NCBI GenBank assembly: GCA_030052745.1
Contig: JANBVO010000042.1
Coordinates: 124,001-188,000, forward strand
DNA length: 64,000 nucleotides
Direction of reading: 5' to 3'
Source of the DNA: Pleurostoma richardsiae
Lineage: Eukaryota; Ascomycota; Sordariomycetes; Calosphaeriales; Pleurostomataceae
The position numbers and the translations under genes were made by a program. Positions 23,459 to 34,272 of this stretch are shown one piece after another. How positions within the stretch are numbered: the first letter of the stretch is position 1; each line of letters starts with the position of its first letter. The notes under the pieces are model-generated. The model was not told where the DNA came from. It did not search any database and saw only the letters and a program-made list of their open reading frames with translations.

Positions 23459-23468
23459 ATTGGCCAAT
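23459..23468. promoter_or_regulatory. Palindromic CCAAT box (ATTGGCCAAT)
   Basis: The 10-bp palindrome ATTGGCCAAT holds a CCAAT element on each strand. CCAAT is bound by the HAP/CBC (NF-Y) complex in fungi. It lies about 300 bp before the ILV3 start codon. Function is inferred from motif and position only. Confidence 0.4.
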
Positions 23469-23627
23469 GACAAAGCTTCTAATTCGGCGTAGCTTTGGCG
23501 GGGAGCTTCCCCAGAAACTGGCGCCGACATCGCCCAAAATTCTCTGTCGCCGCCAAAATCCTCCTCGGCCTGTCCCTGTGACTATCCCTGTGATCTGAGC
23601 TACCGAGCATCTTGTCGCCCGCCTCGT

Positions 23628-23634
23628 TGACTCA
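23628..23634. promoter_or_regulatory. Gcn4/CPC-1 site TGACTCA
   Basis: An exact TGACTCA lies 137 bp upstream of the ILV3 ATG. This is the consensus for the bZIP regulator of general amino acid control (Gcn4 in yeast, CPC-1/CpcA in filamentous fungi), and branched-chain amino acid genes are known targets. The match and its placement make it a likely functional site. Confidence 0.65.
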
Positions 23635-23770
23635 TAGCCCGGGCAAATTTATTGACCTGCAAATTTGAGATTTGGAGTGCTGCTCCTGCCTCATCTCCCG
23701 AACTCTGCGCTCAGGTCGATCGGTGAAGCCGCACACTCTCGGTGCTGTCCTTCCGCTCCCGAAGCCCGCC

Positions 23771-25667
23771 ATGTCATTCCCGTCGCTCCTTCGAGCCAGA
23801 GCCCCGAAGGCTCTGGCTGCCGGCCGCTTTGCCGCTGCCCGAAAGACACATGCGTATGTGCCAGACAAGTGCAATTGACTATTCTATGTAGGAATTAGGA
23901 TGGGAAATGAAGCTGACATGTCTTTCCTCGTGCTGCAGACGCCTGATGTCGTCGACGCCGGCCCGCCGTGCCGAAGAGAAGAAGCTGAACGAAGTCTCCG
24001 CCCACATTACTCAGCCTAAGTCGCAGGGCGCATCACAAGCCATGCTCTACGCTACCGGCATGAAGGAGGAGGACATGAACAAGCCGCAGGTCGGCATCTC
24101 CTCTGTGTGGTACGAGGGCAACCCCTGCAACATGCACCTGATGGACCTGTCTACCCTCTGCAAAGAGTCCGTCCGGAGGGCTGGCCTCCAGCCGTTCAGA
24201 TTCAACACCATCGGTGTCTCGGATGGTATCAGCATGGGAACCACCGGCATGCGCTACTCGTTGCAGAGCAGAGAGATCATCGCGGATAGCATTGAGACTG
24301 TGATGAACGGCCAGTGGTACGATGCCAACATCTCCTTGCCTGGTTGCGACAAGAACATGCCCGGTGTCTTGATCGCGATGGGCCGTGTCAACCGTCCCAG
24401 TATCATGGTGTACGGCGGCACCATCAAGCCCGGATGCAGCAAGGGAGGGCAGCCCATCGACCTGGTCTCCGCTTTCCAGGCTTACGGACAGTACATCACC
24501 GGTCAGATCACCGAGGAGCAGCGCTTCGACATCATCCGACATGCCTGCCCCGGAAGCGGTGCATGCGGCGGCATGTACACTGCCAACACCATGGCGTCGG
24601 CTATCGAGACGCTGGGTATGACTTTGCCCGGCAGCAGCAGCACACCCGCGGAGGACCCGGCAAAGAAGGCCGAGTGCGAGTCCGTTGGTGAGGCTATCAA
24701 GAACCTTCTGAAGGAGGACATCCGGCCCAAGGATATCCTGACGCGCAGGGCGTTCGAGGACGCCATGATCGTCGTCAACATCCTCGGAGGCAGCACCAAC
24801 GCCGTGCTCCACCTGATCGCGATCGCTGACTCCGTCGGCATTAAGCTCACTATCGATGACTTCCAGTCCGTTTCCGACCGGACCCCCTTCCTGGCAGACC
24901 TCAAGCCGTCGGGCAAGTACGTCTTCGAGGACATGTTCAAGATCGGCGGCACCCCGGCGCTGCTCCGGTTCCTGATCAAGGAAGGCGTGCTCGACGGCTC
25001 CGGCATGACCGTCACCGGCAAGACCATGAAGGAGAACCTGGAGAAGTTCCCCGACTTCCCGCCCGACCAGCCCATTATCCGCCCCATGAGCAACCCCATC
25101 AAGCCCAGCGGCCACATCCAGATCCTGCGCGGCTCTTTAGCCCCCGGCGGTTCCGTGGGCAAGATTACCGGCAAGGAGGGCCTCCGCTTCGAGGGCAACG
25201 CCAAGGTCTACGACGCTGAGGATGACTTCATCGAGGCTCTGGAGCGCGGCGAGATCAAGAAGGGCGAGAAGACCGTCGTCATCATCCGGTACGAAGGCCC
25301 CAAGGGCGGCCCGGGCATGCCCGAGATGCTGAAGCCCAGCGGTGCCATCATGGGCGCGGGTCTGGGCCAGGACGTCGCTCTCCTGACGGACGGCCGGTTC
25401 TCTGGTGGCAGCCACGGTTTCCTGATCGGCCACATTGTCCCGGAGGCCATGGAGGGCGGGCCCATCGGCCTAGTGCAGGACGGCGACCACATCGTCATTG
25501 ACGCCGAGAAGCGGGTGGTGGACCTGGAGATCCCGACCGAGGAGCTGGAGGCGCGGAGGAAAGCGTGGAAGGCGCCCGAGCTGAGGTACAAGAAGGGCAC
25601 CCTGAAGAAGTACGCGACTCTAGTGAGCGACGCCAGCCACGGCTGCGTGACGGACGGCAAGCTGTAA
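23771..25667 (+). CDS. ILV3: Dihydroxy-acid dehydratase, mitochondrial
   Basis: This enzyme catalyses the third common step of isoleucine and valine synthesis, dehydrating 2,3-dihydroxy acids to 2-keto acids in the mitochondrial matrix. It uses an Fe-S cluster. Two exons (23771-23853 and 23939-25667, intron 85 bp) encode 603 residues. Exon 1 is a typical presequence rich in Arg and Ala without acidic residues ([19 protein letters not shown]). The body carries family signatures: [12 protein letters not shown] with a cluster cysteine, [18 protein letters not shown] with another, [25 protein letters not shown] and a C-terminal HGCVTDGKL. The length is normal for fungal ILV3. Codon use is strongly GC-ending, as for a highly expressed housekeeping gene. 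A TGACTCA site upstream suggests general amino acid control. Confidence 0.98.
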
Positions 25668-26075
25668 GAGGAGGGGAACGGAGCATAAAAGTTCTGGGAC
25701 CGGGGTCAAAGATATGGACGGGTCTGCGTCTGTCTGTTGTATATAGAATTTGGTCTCATCAGGCCAGGACGGGAGAGGCGTACTTCTTTTTAGTGTAAAA
25801 TTTATTGCTTTTGAACGACGTCGAGCCTCCCTCTGCGCGGTCTATATGTGAAAATGATCTGACACAAGTTGCCGTGCCATGGCAAACCTTGCTGCAGGCG
25901 GTGCGATACAGCTAGCCTCCCGTTTGGCACCTTGATCTAAGTAACAGAAGTACAACCGTCTCTCAGACAAATCCCAGCCTGGGAGTAAATACTCCATAGC
26001 AATGAACAGTGCGCCGCGAATGCTTAGTACACCCGTGGCAGCGAGCCACGGCCACATTACAACTAAACCGACCCC
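25668..26075. other. Convergent 3' region between ILV3 and the acyltransferase
   Basis: 408 bp between two stop codons on opposite strands. It is AT-richer than the genes (for example TAGTGTAAAATTTATTGC near 25791-25808), as expected of 3' UTRs and polyadenylation signals. No gene is seen. Confidence 0.6.
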
Positions 26076-27121
26076 TTACTTCCGGCTCTTCTTCCACGCC
26101 TCGACAAACGCCGCCTTGTCACGCAGCGTGAGCCCAACACGCTTGTTCCTCCCCAGCCGCGCGAGCGCCTCTGCGATCCGGTCCAGCACGCGCTGCTCCT
26201 CCGGCGTGAGCTCCTCCTCTCCGTCTCCTCCCTCCCCAGCAGACGAGCTATCCACCGGCTCGACGCCGTTGGTGGCGCTGGCGGTGTTGTAGGTGGCCTC
26301 GGCGATGCGCACGCGGATGCAGTGCGTGGGACGGCTGAGCAGGTTCCAGAGGAAGCCGGCGTAGGCGCGGGGCACCGGGGTGGTGATGTCGGGCGGCGTG
26401 TAGCGCATGCTGACAGGGAAGATCTTGACGCCGCGGGGGACGGCGAGCAGGCTGGGGCTGAAGGGCAGGACGCCCTTGCCGTTGGTGGTGCCGCACTCGG
26501 GGAAGACGGCGACGGCGCGGCCGGGGTATCGCTCGAGGAGGGCGCGCAGGTCGGTCAGGTTCTTGCCCGTCGGGGCCGGCGCGAACTGCTTCGGGGAGAG
26601 GGCGAGGAGGACGGCGCGCAGGAGGGAGACGCGCTGGACCTTGCGGGTGGAGGGGTAGGAGACGGTGAAGACGGGATCGAAGACGGCGGCGAGGTAGAGG
26701 GCGTCGATGGGGGAGGTGAAGGAGGCAGCGATGACGGAGCGGGGGTGGGGCACGCGCTCCGGGGGCTGCGAGGAGAGTGACCCCCGCTTGACGCCGTCGA
26801 TCTGCAGGTCCACCCACCAGATGCCCGGGATGCCCATCATGCCCCAGAGGAGCAGCTTGCGCCCGACGGCGGGCAGGGGCAGGTGCTGCAGGAGCAAGAA
26901 GTAGGCGACCACGTAGGTGAGGAAGAAGGGCAGCCGGAAGATGAAGACGAAGGCATGAAGGATCGATGAGGCCGCGGAGGAGGGCGTGTTGATCGGGATA
27001 AACGGGGAGATGCCGGAGCCTACGGGGTTCACATAGTCAGCTTATCAGCCCTCAAGGGGAGCGGTGTTAAAGAGAGAGGAATATGCGCACCTCTGTCACG
27101 AAACTGAGAGAACTTCTCCAT
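26076..27121 (-). CDS. LOA1: Lysophosphatidic acid acyltransferase of the LOA1/VPS66 type
   Basis: Two exons (27091-27121, only 31 nt, and 26076-27019) give 324 residues. The start MEKFSQFRDRGSGISPFIP matches the opening of yeast Loa1 (MEKY..WRDNGTGIAPFLP, from memory). Yeast Loa1 acylates lysophosphatidic acid with oleoyl-CoA and affects lipid droplets and triacylglycerol levels. Membrane segments are likely around residues 30-55 and 58-75. The PlsC domain is degenerate at motif I: ASFTSPID has no histidine where most acyltransferases have HxxxxD, a trait I recall yeast Loa1 sharing (CTSPLD). Motif III is AVFPECGTTNGKGVLPF. The tail DKAAFVEAWKKSRK also matches the family. The gene is convergent with ILV3. 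Confidence 0.88.
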
Positions 27122-28298
27122 CTTGACGACGTTTGCTCAAGACGGGTCGCTTTGTCGCAATGGGCTTGGATATGTGTGACGAAGTCGGTTGCGACGGCGG
27201 TTGGAGGTAGGGATGAGAGAGAAATGGAGAGAGTGAGAAGGAAGGCTATCGAGATAGGAAATCAGGCATGATTCCCGCGTATCTCTCGACGGGCTCTCTG
27301 ACCTGATGGGGACCGGTGGATCTTGGTCTGGTGGTCAAATGGCTCTCATAGGAGTGAGTTGGGCTGCGTCTGACAGCTAAGAGGCCCTGAGACCGTCACG
27401 GATCCTAAAAATGTCAGGATTGCTACACTAGGCAAGGTACCTTAGTTAGCTGACGTTGGGTACCTTTTAGCATGTGAAAAATGCATGTGGCACGTGCACC
27501 GTCTTAAGCAGAAAGCGGCATAGGTAGGTAATCAACCAGTATCTCACTCACAAGTCACTGAGAGTGAAGAGTGAGAGTGAGAGTGCAGGTGGTTGGCTAC
27601 GCAGAGAGATGCCGTGCTCAGAACTGCAGCTAGTCTCCAATGCATGAGTACCCTGTGTTCTACGGAGTACCTAGACGAGATATTGGGGGCACTGTGATTT
27701 AATGATTCTGTCATGCGAGGCGCATCGTGAGATGTTGCAGGGCTGGGCCGGCTCAACAGCTGAGAGCTCTGTGCTGTCTCCTCGCAGACAATGTCTCATC
27801 CGGCAAAGCGTTGAGAGCTTTGAAGATGTGCACTCGAGGTCTAGGCACTGATATTGAAAGATACATGAGGGACCTACAAATTGGATACGATACTTCCAGT
27901 CACATAGACGCGATACAAGTAGGAGTAAATGTAAAATCGCAGATATGAACTTACTGGTTACTTGCTCTAACTAACGTTAATAAATTACTTATAAGTTATA
28001 ACGTTATAGAGTTTGCATGAGTTGACTGACTTATGTCAGCACTCAAGGCCCGGTGGACCTCCCGCCCCTGCCGAATCCGAGACGGTTGCGCTCGTCGCAA
28101 CCAAACAAAGTCGAGTGTAAACAAACCCGCCCATGCGCCATCCTACACCGGATCGGGACAGCCAGCAATTAACTCCCCCACAGTCCCAGCCAGCCCGCCG
28201 TCAAGTTGACTGTCTCAACCTCGTCCGCGTCTGGAGCGTCGCTCCTTGCTTCTTACTTTCTGTTCCAGCTTGTTCTTCGTCGCCTTCATATGCTTAAC
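27122..28298. other. Divergent intergenic region between LOA1-like gene and kinesin
   Basis: About 1.2 kb, with promoters on both sides. It includes GGTACCTTA-type motifs near 27435-27465 and an AT-rich patch at about 27950-28020 with repeated palindromes. No supported gene is present. Confidence 0.6.
27972..28006. repeat. AT-rich palindrome cluster
   Basis: The palindrome TAACGTTA occurs at 27972-27979 and again at 27999-28006, with the perfect 10-bp palindrome ACTTATAAGT (27987-27996) between them. The patch is much more AT-rich than its surroundings. Its function is unknown. Confidence 0.6.
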
Positions 28299-31200
28299 AT
28301 GGACACCACCAGCTCCGAGAACGCGGTATGGCCTGATGCGATGCTCCCCCCGCCCTACACGCCTTGCCCTCGCATGCTCCTTGAGAGATGTGTGGCACCT
28401 GTGGTAACTGCCTTGACTGATCATGCTCTTGTGAAATCTAGGGGTTCCGAGCCTCAGGCCTTCGCCCTCCGAGAATCGGGTACAATGCTGCCGGCGCTGG
28501 CATTGCTGGACTTCATGAAATCACAGAGTCGCAGACCAATGCGAGAGCCCAGGCATCAATGCTGCCACCACCGCAGGCGGGCCTCAAGCGGGCTCATCCT
28601 GGAACATGTTCGTCTTTGCCTGGCCCAAGATGCATGGGGAATACTCTACTAACAAAACATCCGATGAAGCAGTATCACAACCCGAGGCCAAGCGAAAGAC
28701 TCTCCAGGAGAGGGCAGCCGAGTACCCAATGCAGAAATCCTCTGTAGCGGCAACACCAGCTCCGCGGTCCATGGTCAAAGGAGTATCAATGACCACCCTA
28801 GCATCGGGCGTGAGTGACTGACGTTCGCCGTTGAGAGGCGCTGCCTTCGCTATGGATACTAGAGGATGATGCTGACTTACTGGCTTCAAGATCAAACCGC
28901 CGTCCACGACAGTGCCTCACTCCAGACACACCTCGACCAATTCCCTTTCGTCACGACAAACGTCTTCAAGCAGCTATGCTAGCAGCGTCGGGCCAGGCGG
29001 GCGTCCCGTGTCGTCGATCGGGAGGCCCCAGACTGCGATGTCGTTTAATCACTCCACAAATGGACGGCAACGCGCGAACACCACCCGCTCACGACCAGCT
29101 ACCGCTATGAGCAATCATGTGCAGGATGAAGAACCACCGGCAAGCAAGCAGCAGAACTGTACGATGCCACAACTTTCATTTCGTCTATCAACTCGCTCAG
29201 AAAACGGCTCTCTTCCGACTAAGAAGCTTCGCCCTGTTGCTTCTGCACAGTCTTTGGGATGTCAAGCACCAACGCCGAGGACACGAGACAGCTCGCTCGT
29301 TTCGAGGTTCAGGGGCTTGGGCATCAACGACGACGGTGCAGACTGCAATGGCGCTGACGCTGACGGAATCCAAGTGGCTTCCAATCAAGAGCGTCGTGTT
29401 CCGTCTCTTTCTTGTCAGTCTCTTCAGTTAGAACATGTCACCCTTAGACTGGGGCACAGAAACGAGGCAAGGTCTCAGTCAACGGCCCGGCAAACGGAGC
29501 CTGAGATCAATGGCAACGCAAGACCTCAGACGCCGCCTCGTACTGCGCAACAGGCTATGGATGCCATGGACGTCTTCGAAGAGACGTTGACTTCTGTGAC
29601 AAAGACACTAAAGACTCCAATGAAATCCCCTTCTCCTTCAAAGTTATCGTTTCTAACCAAAGAGTCTAACAACCGAACTTTCACAGCTTGGGACGTCGAC
29701 GAGCGCCTCTATGAAGTCGAATCACAATTCAAGGCCATGAAGGAGGTCATGAATGTCTCCTTAACAGACAGAAAGGCCCTGGAAGAAGTGATTGAGCTGG
29801 CAAAGACAAGGGGTGGGTGTCCATGATAGCGTTGAAATGTTGTTGTGTGGTTATAGTTAACATTGTGGCAGCGAACGAGCTCGAGCGCGAGCGAAACATG
29901 ATGAGCGAGAAGAACTCAGTGCTCGAATCGGAGGTGGGGGATCTGAGACAGCAACTCCAGGACCTGACCATAACGCTAGAAACTGAGAGAAGGAGTTACA
30001 AATACGATTTGGAAGATAAGTCCCGTGAGCATCGACACGAGCTCAACGAGCTCCGTCGGGAGCTTAAAGACGAGACAGAGAGGCTGCAGCGGGAGAATAG
30101 GGAGTCGCTGGAGGCACTGGAGAGGCATTATCGAGTCGAAATCGAAGATGAACGGAGCCGGAAGTCGAGAGAGATCGAAGAAGTACAGAAGCAGACGGCT
30201 AGGGAGGTGGACGAGCTCAGAGCTCGGCTGGGATCAGAACAACAAGACCTAAATGTGGCTTTACAGGCCAAGGACCGCGAGATACAGAACATGCGGGCCC
30301 AGCTGGAGGACCTGCGAGGTGACCTGGACCGTGAGAAGACCTTGAAGGACAGCCTTCAGAAGCAGCTCGCGGAGATGTCAACAACGAATATGACACTTGA
30401 GGACCGATCACGGGCGCTGCGAGCGCAGATCGAGTTCCTCGAGTCGGACAGCAAAGCACAGTCAGACTCGTTTGCCAGCATGGAGGCACGGCTACAGGAA
30501 GCTATCCGGTCTGCTGAGGAGTCCCGACAGAAGCTGATCAAGGAGGAGACGGAACGGCGAGTCCTGTTTAACAAGTATCAGGAGCTCAAGGGCAACATCC
30601 GAGTTATGTGCCGAGTTCGCCCAGTTCTGGACAGCTCCGAAGGGGAATCAGCCAAGATTGGGTTCCCTGATGAGAAGTCGTCTGCCCAAATCGACGTTAC
30701 GGGACCCGAGGAGAAGAGCAGCCTCGGGAACGTCACCCGCAAGACGCTACCGTTCGAATTCGACCGAGTCTTTGCCCCCAGCGTGCACAACGAGGAGGTC
30801 TTCGGCGAGATATCGCAGCTTGTGCAGAGTGCACTGGATGGCTACAACGTGTGCATCTTCTGTTACGGTCAGACCGGTTCCGGAAAGACCTACACCATGT
30901 CATCCGCAGACGGCATGATCCCACGCGCTACCCACATGATCTACGAGACCATCACCAAGCTGAAGGAGAAGTCCTGGACGTACACAATGGAGGGCAGCTT
31001 CGTCGAAGTCTACAACGAAGAGCTGCACGACCTGCTCACACCAGCCAAGGAGGCCGACGGCCGGAAGAAGCTCGAGATCCGCCACGACGACGCGCGCAAG
31101 ATGACAACGGTGGTGAACTGCAAGAGCGTGACGCTCGACTCGGCCGACAAGGTCGAGCTGATGTTGCGGCAGGCGCAGAATAACCGGTCCGTGGCGGCCA

Positions 31201-31719
31201 CCAAGGCCAACGAGCGGTCGTCGCGCTCGCACTCGGTCTTCATCCTCAAGTTGGTGGGCGAGAACGCGGCGACGCACGAACGCTGCGAGGGCACGCTCAA
31301 CCTGGTGGACCTGGCGGGCTCGGAGCGGCTCAAGCACTCGGGTGCCGAGGGCGACCGCATGCGCGAGACGCAGAACATCAACAAGTCGCTCGCCTGCCTG
31401 GGCGATGTCATCGAGGCGCTGGGCCGCGGGTCAGCGCACGTGCCGTACCGCAACTCCAAGCTCACGCACCTGCTGCAGTACTCGCTCGGTGGCAACTCCA
31501 AGACGCTCATGTTCGTCATGGTGTCGCCGCTCGAGGCGCACCTGAAGGAGACCATCACGAGCTTGCGGTTCGCGACTAAGGTGAGCACTTTCTCCCTTGG
31601 GAGGGCGGTATGACTTCTCGAGGTAGAGTTTTAACTGACTATCTTGACAGGTGCACAACACCCACATCGGCACGGCCAAGTCCACGAAGAAGAGCAAGGA
31701 GCGTAACAGCGACTCCTGA
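28299..31719 (+). CDS. klpA: Kinesin-14 (Kar3/KlpA-type minus-end-directed motor)
   Basis: Six exons fit: 28299-28325, 28442-28607, 28670-28809, 28891-29812, 29872-31580 and 31651-31719, giving 1010 residues. Exon 1 could start 9 nt earlier at an in-frame ATG (28290). Residues 1 to about 415 are Ser/Pro/Arg-rich and disordered, probably a second microtubule-binding tail. A coiled coil runs from about 419 to 650. The motor follows at the C terminus (about 657-985), introduced by ELKGNIRVMCRVRP, the kinesin-14 neck signature. It has the P-loop GQTGSGKT, switch I NERSSRSHSV, switch II DLAGSERL and INKSLACLGDVI. C-terminal motors walk to microtubule minus ends and act in spindle assembly. The tail exon is Lys/Ser-rich. 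The length exceeds A. nidulans KlpA (about 770, from memory), mostly in the N terminus. Confidence 0.93.
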
Positions 31720-32159
31720 GCTCGCTCACCTTTGCAATTTGCAGCAAGGGGGCTGCGATATAACGTTGCGCCCTCGTGCAATGATGATGATACCACCGTT
31801 CTTTGCGATTTCGGGAAGGCGTCGGTTGGGAAGGCTTGCTTTCTTCTCTCACAATTTTGTTCCGTTTCCTTGGGAGTTTTGGACATGGACCTGCAGGTTG
31901 CAAGAGGACAACCCCCTGTTGAGTTCTGTCCCTCCCAGCCTCGATCTGGGTGGAAGGAAGCCTGTAGGAATAGCAGCAGGCGTATAGGCTTGTGTAAAGC
32001 CGGGTAGTACTTTGGAGTAACTTGTGAATGTGATAAGAAGATCCATCACTACAGCCTTGCTTCTACTCTTGTGCTCCCCTTCGCTATCCTTCATGTGATT
32101 TGAATACTCTGGGGCTCAATTGTGGACGCTAAGTGACATCTCTATAGCCCCATCACGTC
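31720..32159. other. 3' flank of kinesin, no gene
   Basis: 440 bp between the kinesin stop codon and the decayed HET gene. It is likely kinesin 3' UTR followed by spacer. No open frame with recognisable content is present. Confidence 0.6.
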
Positions 32160-33362
32160 CTAACCCCGTGTCCTTGCCTCGCCCATGATTTGAGATATTT
32201 CACCGAGGGCGATAGCGCCGAACGCGAGCTTCTGGTGGTGTCAGAAGAAGAAACGTGCCCCAGCAAGCGCTGGAGACGCGTAGAAGTCCCGATCGAAATT
32301 GATCATTCTCCATGCCGCGATTTTGATCGCCCAATTCAACGCTCAAGATAGTAATCGTTCTGGTGCCCAGGTAGGGTGGTCGTAATGCGTCGAGTGAAGC
32401 AGGACATCGAGCCGCCGGATGCTCCCTGGAATATATCCAGCAGCTTGTGTATAGACTTCAGCGATTGATAAGCCATAGTCTACCTTGATACGCAAGCGGT
32501 GTTCTGCATGCAAAATCATTAGAATTCCATATACCTTATCTCCTAGATTGATATATGACTTGTGTCGGTAGCTTCACAGGGCCCAGAAGAAATCCCGGCT
32601 GCCTGTTCTAGGAGGGGTTCGTGGCTGCCATGCGTGGCATTGTGAGGGGGAATAGGCTTAAAAATTCCTTCATGGGGGAATTCAGGGTGCGAATCGCACC
32701 GATATACGTCTCCAAAGGGAGAGAACTCGAGCCGCAGTAGATTGTGATCTTGTTGGTGTTCGCTATCTCCTGGACGACCCAGAGTTCCCTCCAATTCTCG
32801 CGGATCGAGGACGTCTGGAGAGCTGATTGTAAACCTATGCTTTGGAGATTGACTTAGCTCACTTAGAAAACTCATGGCAGCGGAGGTGTCGTCCGCTTCA
32901 GGGCCCAGATGGACAGCGACCGTGGCAGCATTGTAGAATATGGAGACGATCCGAAAGACCTGGGCCTTCGGCTCGGCGATGTTCTGCTGGTTGATGCAGA
33001 CGGCATCGGACCAAATCAGAACCTCGGGGGCGTGGGAGCACACAGATTCGAGAGCATACTAGAGACTGCTTGCAACGAGAAACTCATGTCCTTCAATATC
33101 GATCACACGCATGTCGTAGTGGTCGCCCTCGGCATACGAGAGTGCCGTATAAGACACCGGTTCTGCTAGACACACATGCTTGAGTGTCCCAGAAAATACA
33201 CCCCTTGTGGTGTCCACAGGCGAAATACAGCAGGCGTATCTCTGCAGCGGCATCGATATCTTGGTAGCAGAAGGTCGTATCTTCGAGCACGCGCAGCTCC
33301 TGAGCCGGTTGCTCCTGAACAATCAGAGCCATAATGGCTGACGCTATTTGAGTAGAGGACAC
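32160..33362 (-). pseudogene. Decayed heterokaryon-incompatibility (HET) domain gene
   Basis: Reading the minus strand, blocks of a HET-domain protein appear in the expected order but in different frames. These are YQDIDAAAEIRLL, then ISPVDTTRGVFSGTLKHV with VSYTALSYAEGD (the normal SYAWGD has lost its Trp), LIWSDAVCINQQN, VAVHLGPEADDTSAAM, NLGDKVYGIL, VDYGLSIAEVYTQAAGYI and LAFGAIALGEISQ. An in-frame TAG interrupts it at 33059-33061, where a Gln codon would be converted by a C-to-T change. At least two frameshifts occur (about 33.24 and 32.56 kb), and further TGA stops follow. HET proteins trigger cell death on fusion of unlike fungal individuals, and decayed copies are common. No intact version is present in this window. 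Confidence 0.85.
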
Positions 33363-34218
33363 AATTCAGGCAGGAGAAGAAGCATCGTGGTTAGGAGCTT
33401 CGGAACATGGACAGAGAGCTGGAAAGACATCAACTGAAGGATTCTCTTTCAACGACACTTGTCCGTCGCTTCAACATTGGGAACCGGCACCTCGCGGCTG
33501 AGGCTGAACCAGGAAACGCTCGGCAGGCAGGCAGACAAGCACGCGGGCGAGGAGGCTGTGCGAAGTCGACATTTGGACATGCATGACCTGGCACAGCCAG
33601 TCTAACGTATGTTGGCAGTCGCAGGCTCGTGACTGGCTTGATAGCCACCCCAGCCTTGGAAGAGACAGCAGTTTCTTGATTCCGAGACGCACAGCAGGAT
33701 GCTCCGCTTGGAGCGAGTATGAAGGAAGTAGTTGCGCAGAATGCGTGTCATGTCGTTGGGACCTGTACGGAGGTGGATGCGGGTGAGGTATTCCCGCCTA
33801 CCCACCCTAAGTACTGTACCAACCTAGGTTGGCGTGTTGGAAGACAGCGAGGTCAGGAGAAGAGAGGACGGAGTAGCAAGGTACTTCGTATTCCGCACAG
33901 TTACTGCGGAGGTTCCTCGGAATATACCCGACCGATTACCAGCCCCACCTGCAGCCGCTTTGGTACTGAAACGCCAACCGCCCCCAACCAACCTGCCTAC
34001 CTGCCTTGGCGACCGCATACAAAGCTGGAAGGAACAAAGGCATTGTCAACGCCTGCTCACCGTACCTGACCAAACCTACCTATCTCTTTACCTTCCTACC
34101 TTATCTTGTGTACTTGGCGTGTAACAAAGAGGTTTGTTCAGTATCCCGTTCCTCATATTTACACTCGTTTTCTCTCCCGCCTGCGTCCAATTGTCCTCTC
34201 CCGGCCTCTTCCCCATCA
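33363..34218. other. Intergenic, promoter of the unknown conserved protein
   Basis: About 0.86 kb. It contains several ACCTACC/AGGTTGG-type tracts near 33.8-34.1 kb, typical of ascomycete promoter DNA. No gene is seen. Confidence 0.55.
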
Positions 34219-34272
34219 ATGCGTGGTCAAGTCTCTCCGTCGGAACCTCCTGCACGTTCGAATCCGTCATGA
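34219..34272 (+). CDS. Upstream ORF overlapping the start of the next gene
   Basis: An ATG at 34219 opens a 17-codon frame. Its stop TGA (34270-34272) overlaps the start codon of the main frame (ATGA at 34269-34272), in a different frame. Such start/stop overlaps can support reinitiation or limit translation of the main protein. Whether the leader includes this ATG depends on the unknown transcription start. Confidence 0.4.
   Translation: MRGQVSPSEPPARSNPS

Larger units (their letters stand above)
23181..23770. other. Intergenic: ClpP 3' flank and ILV3 promoter
   Basis: 590 bp between two plus-strand genes. It contains an inverted double CCAAT element (23459-23468) and a TGACTCA site (23628-23634). 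No independent gene is seen. A short stretch near 23331-23345 resembles part of a tRNA T-arm, but it does not fold into a tRNA. Confidence 0.6.

Noticed and set aside
24033-25115. 360-codon minus-strand frame
   Set aside because: It lies wholly antisense to ILV3, whose GC-ending codons leave the complementary frame open.
26322-26780. Gly/Glu-rich plus-strand frame
   Set aside because: Antisense to the LOA1-like gene; low-complexity shadow.
28606-28821. Alternative start of the kinesin at the ATG 28606
   Set aside because: The downstream part of this frame is the true exon 3, but its beginning lies in an intron with GTTCGT donor and TACTAAC branch point; splicing joins it to exon 2 in frame.
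31010-31588. 192-codon minus-strand frame
   Set aside because: Antisense to the kinesin motor domain.
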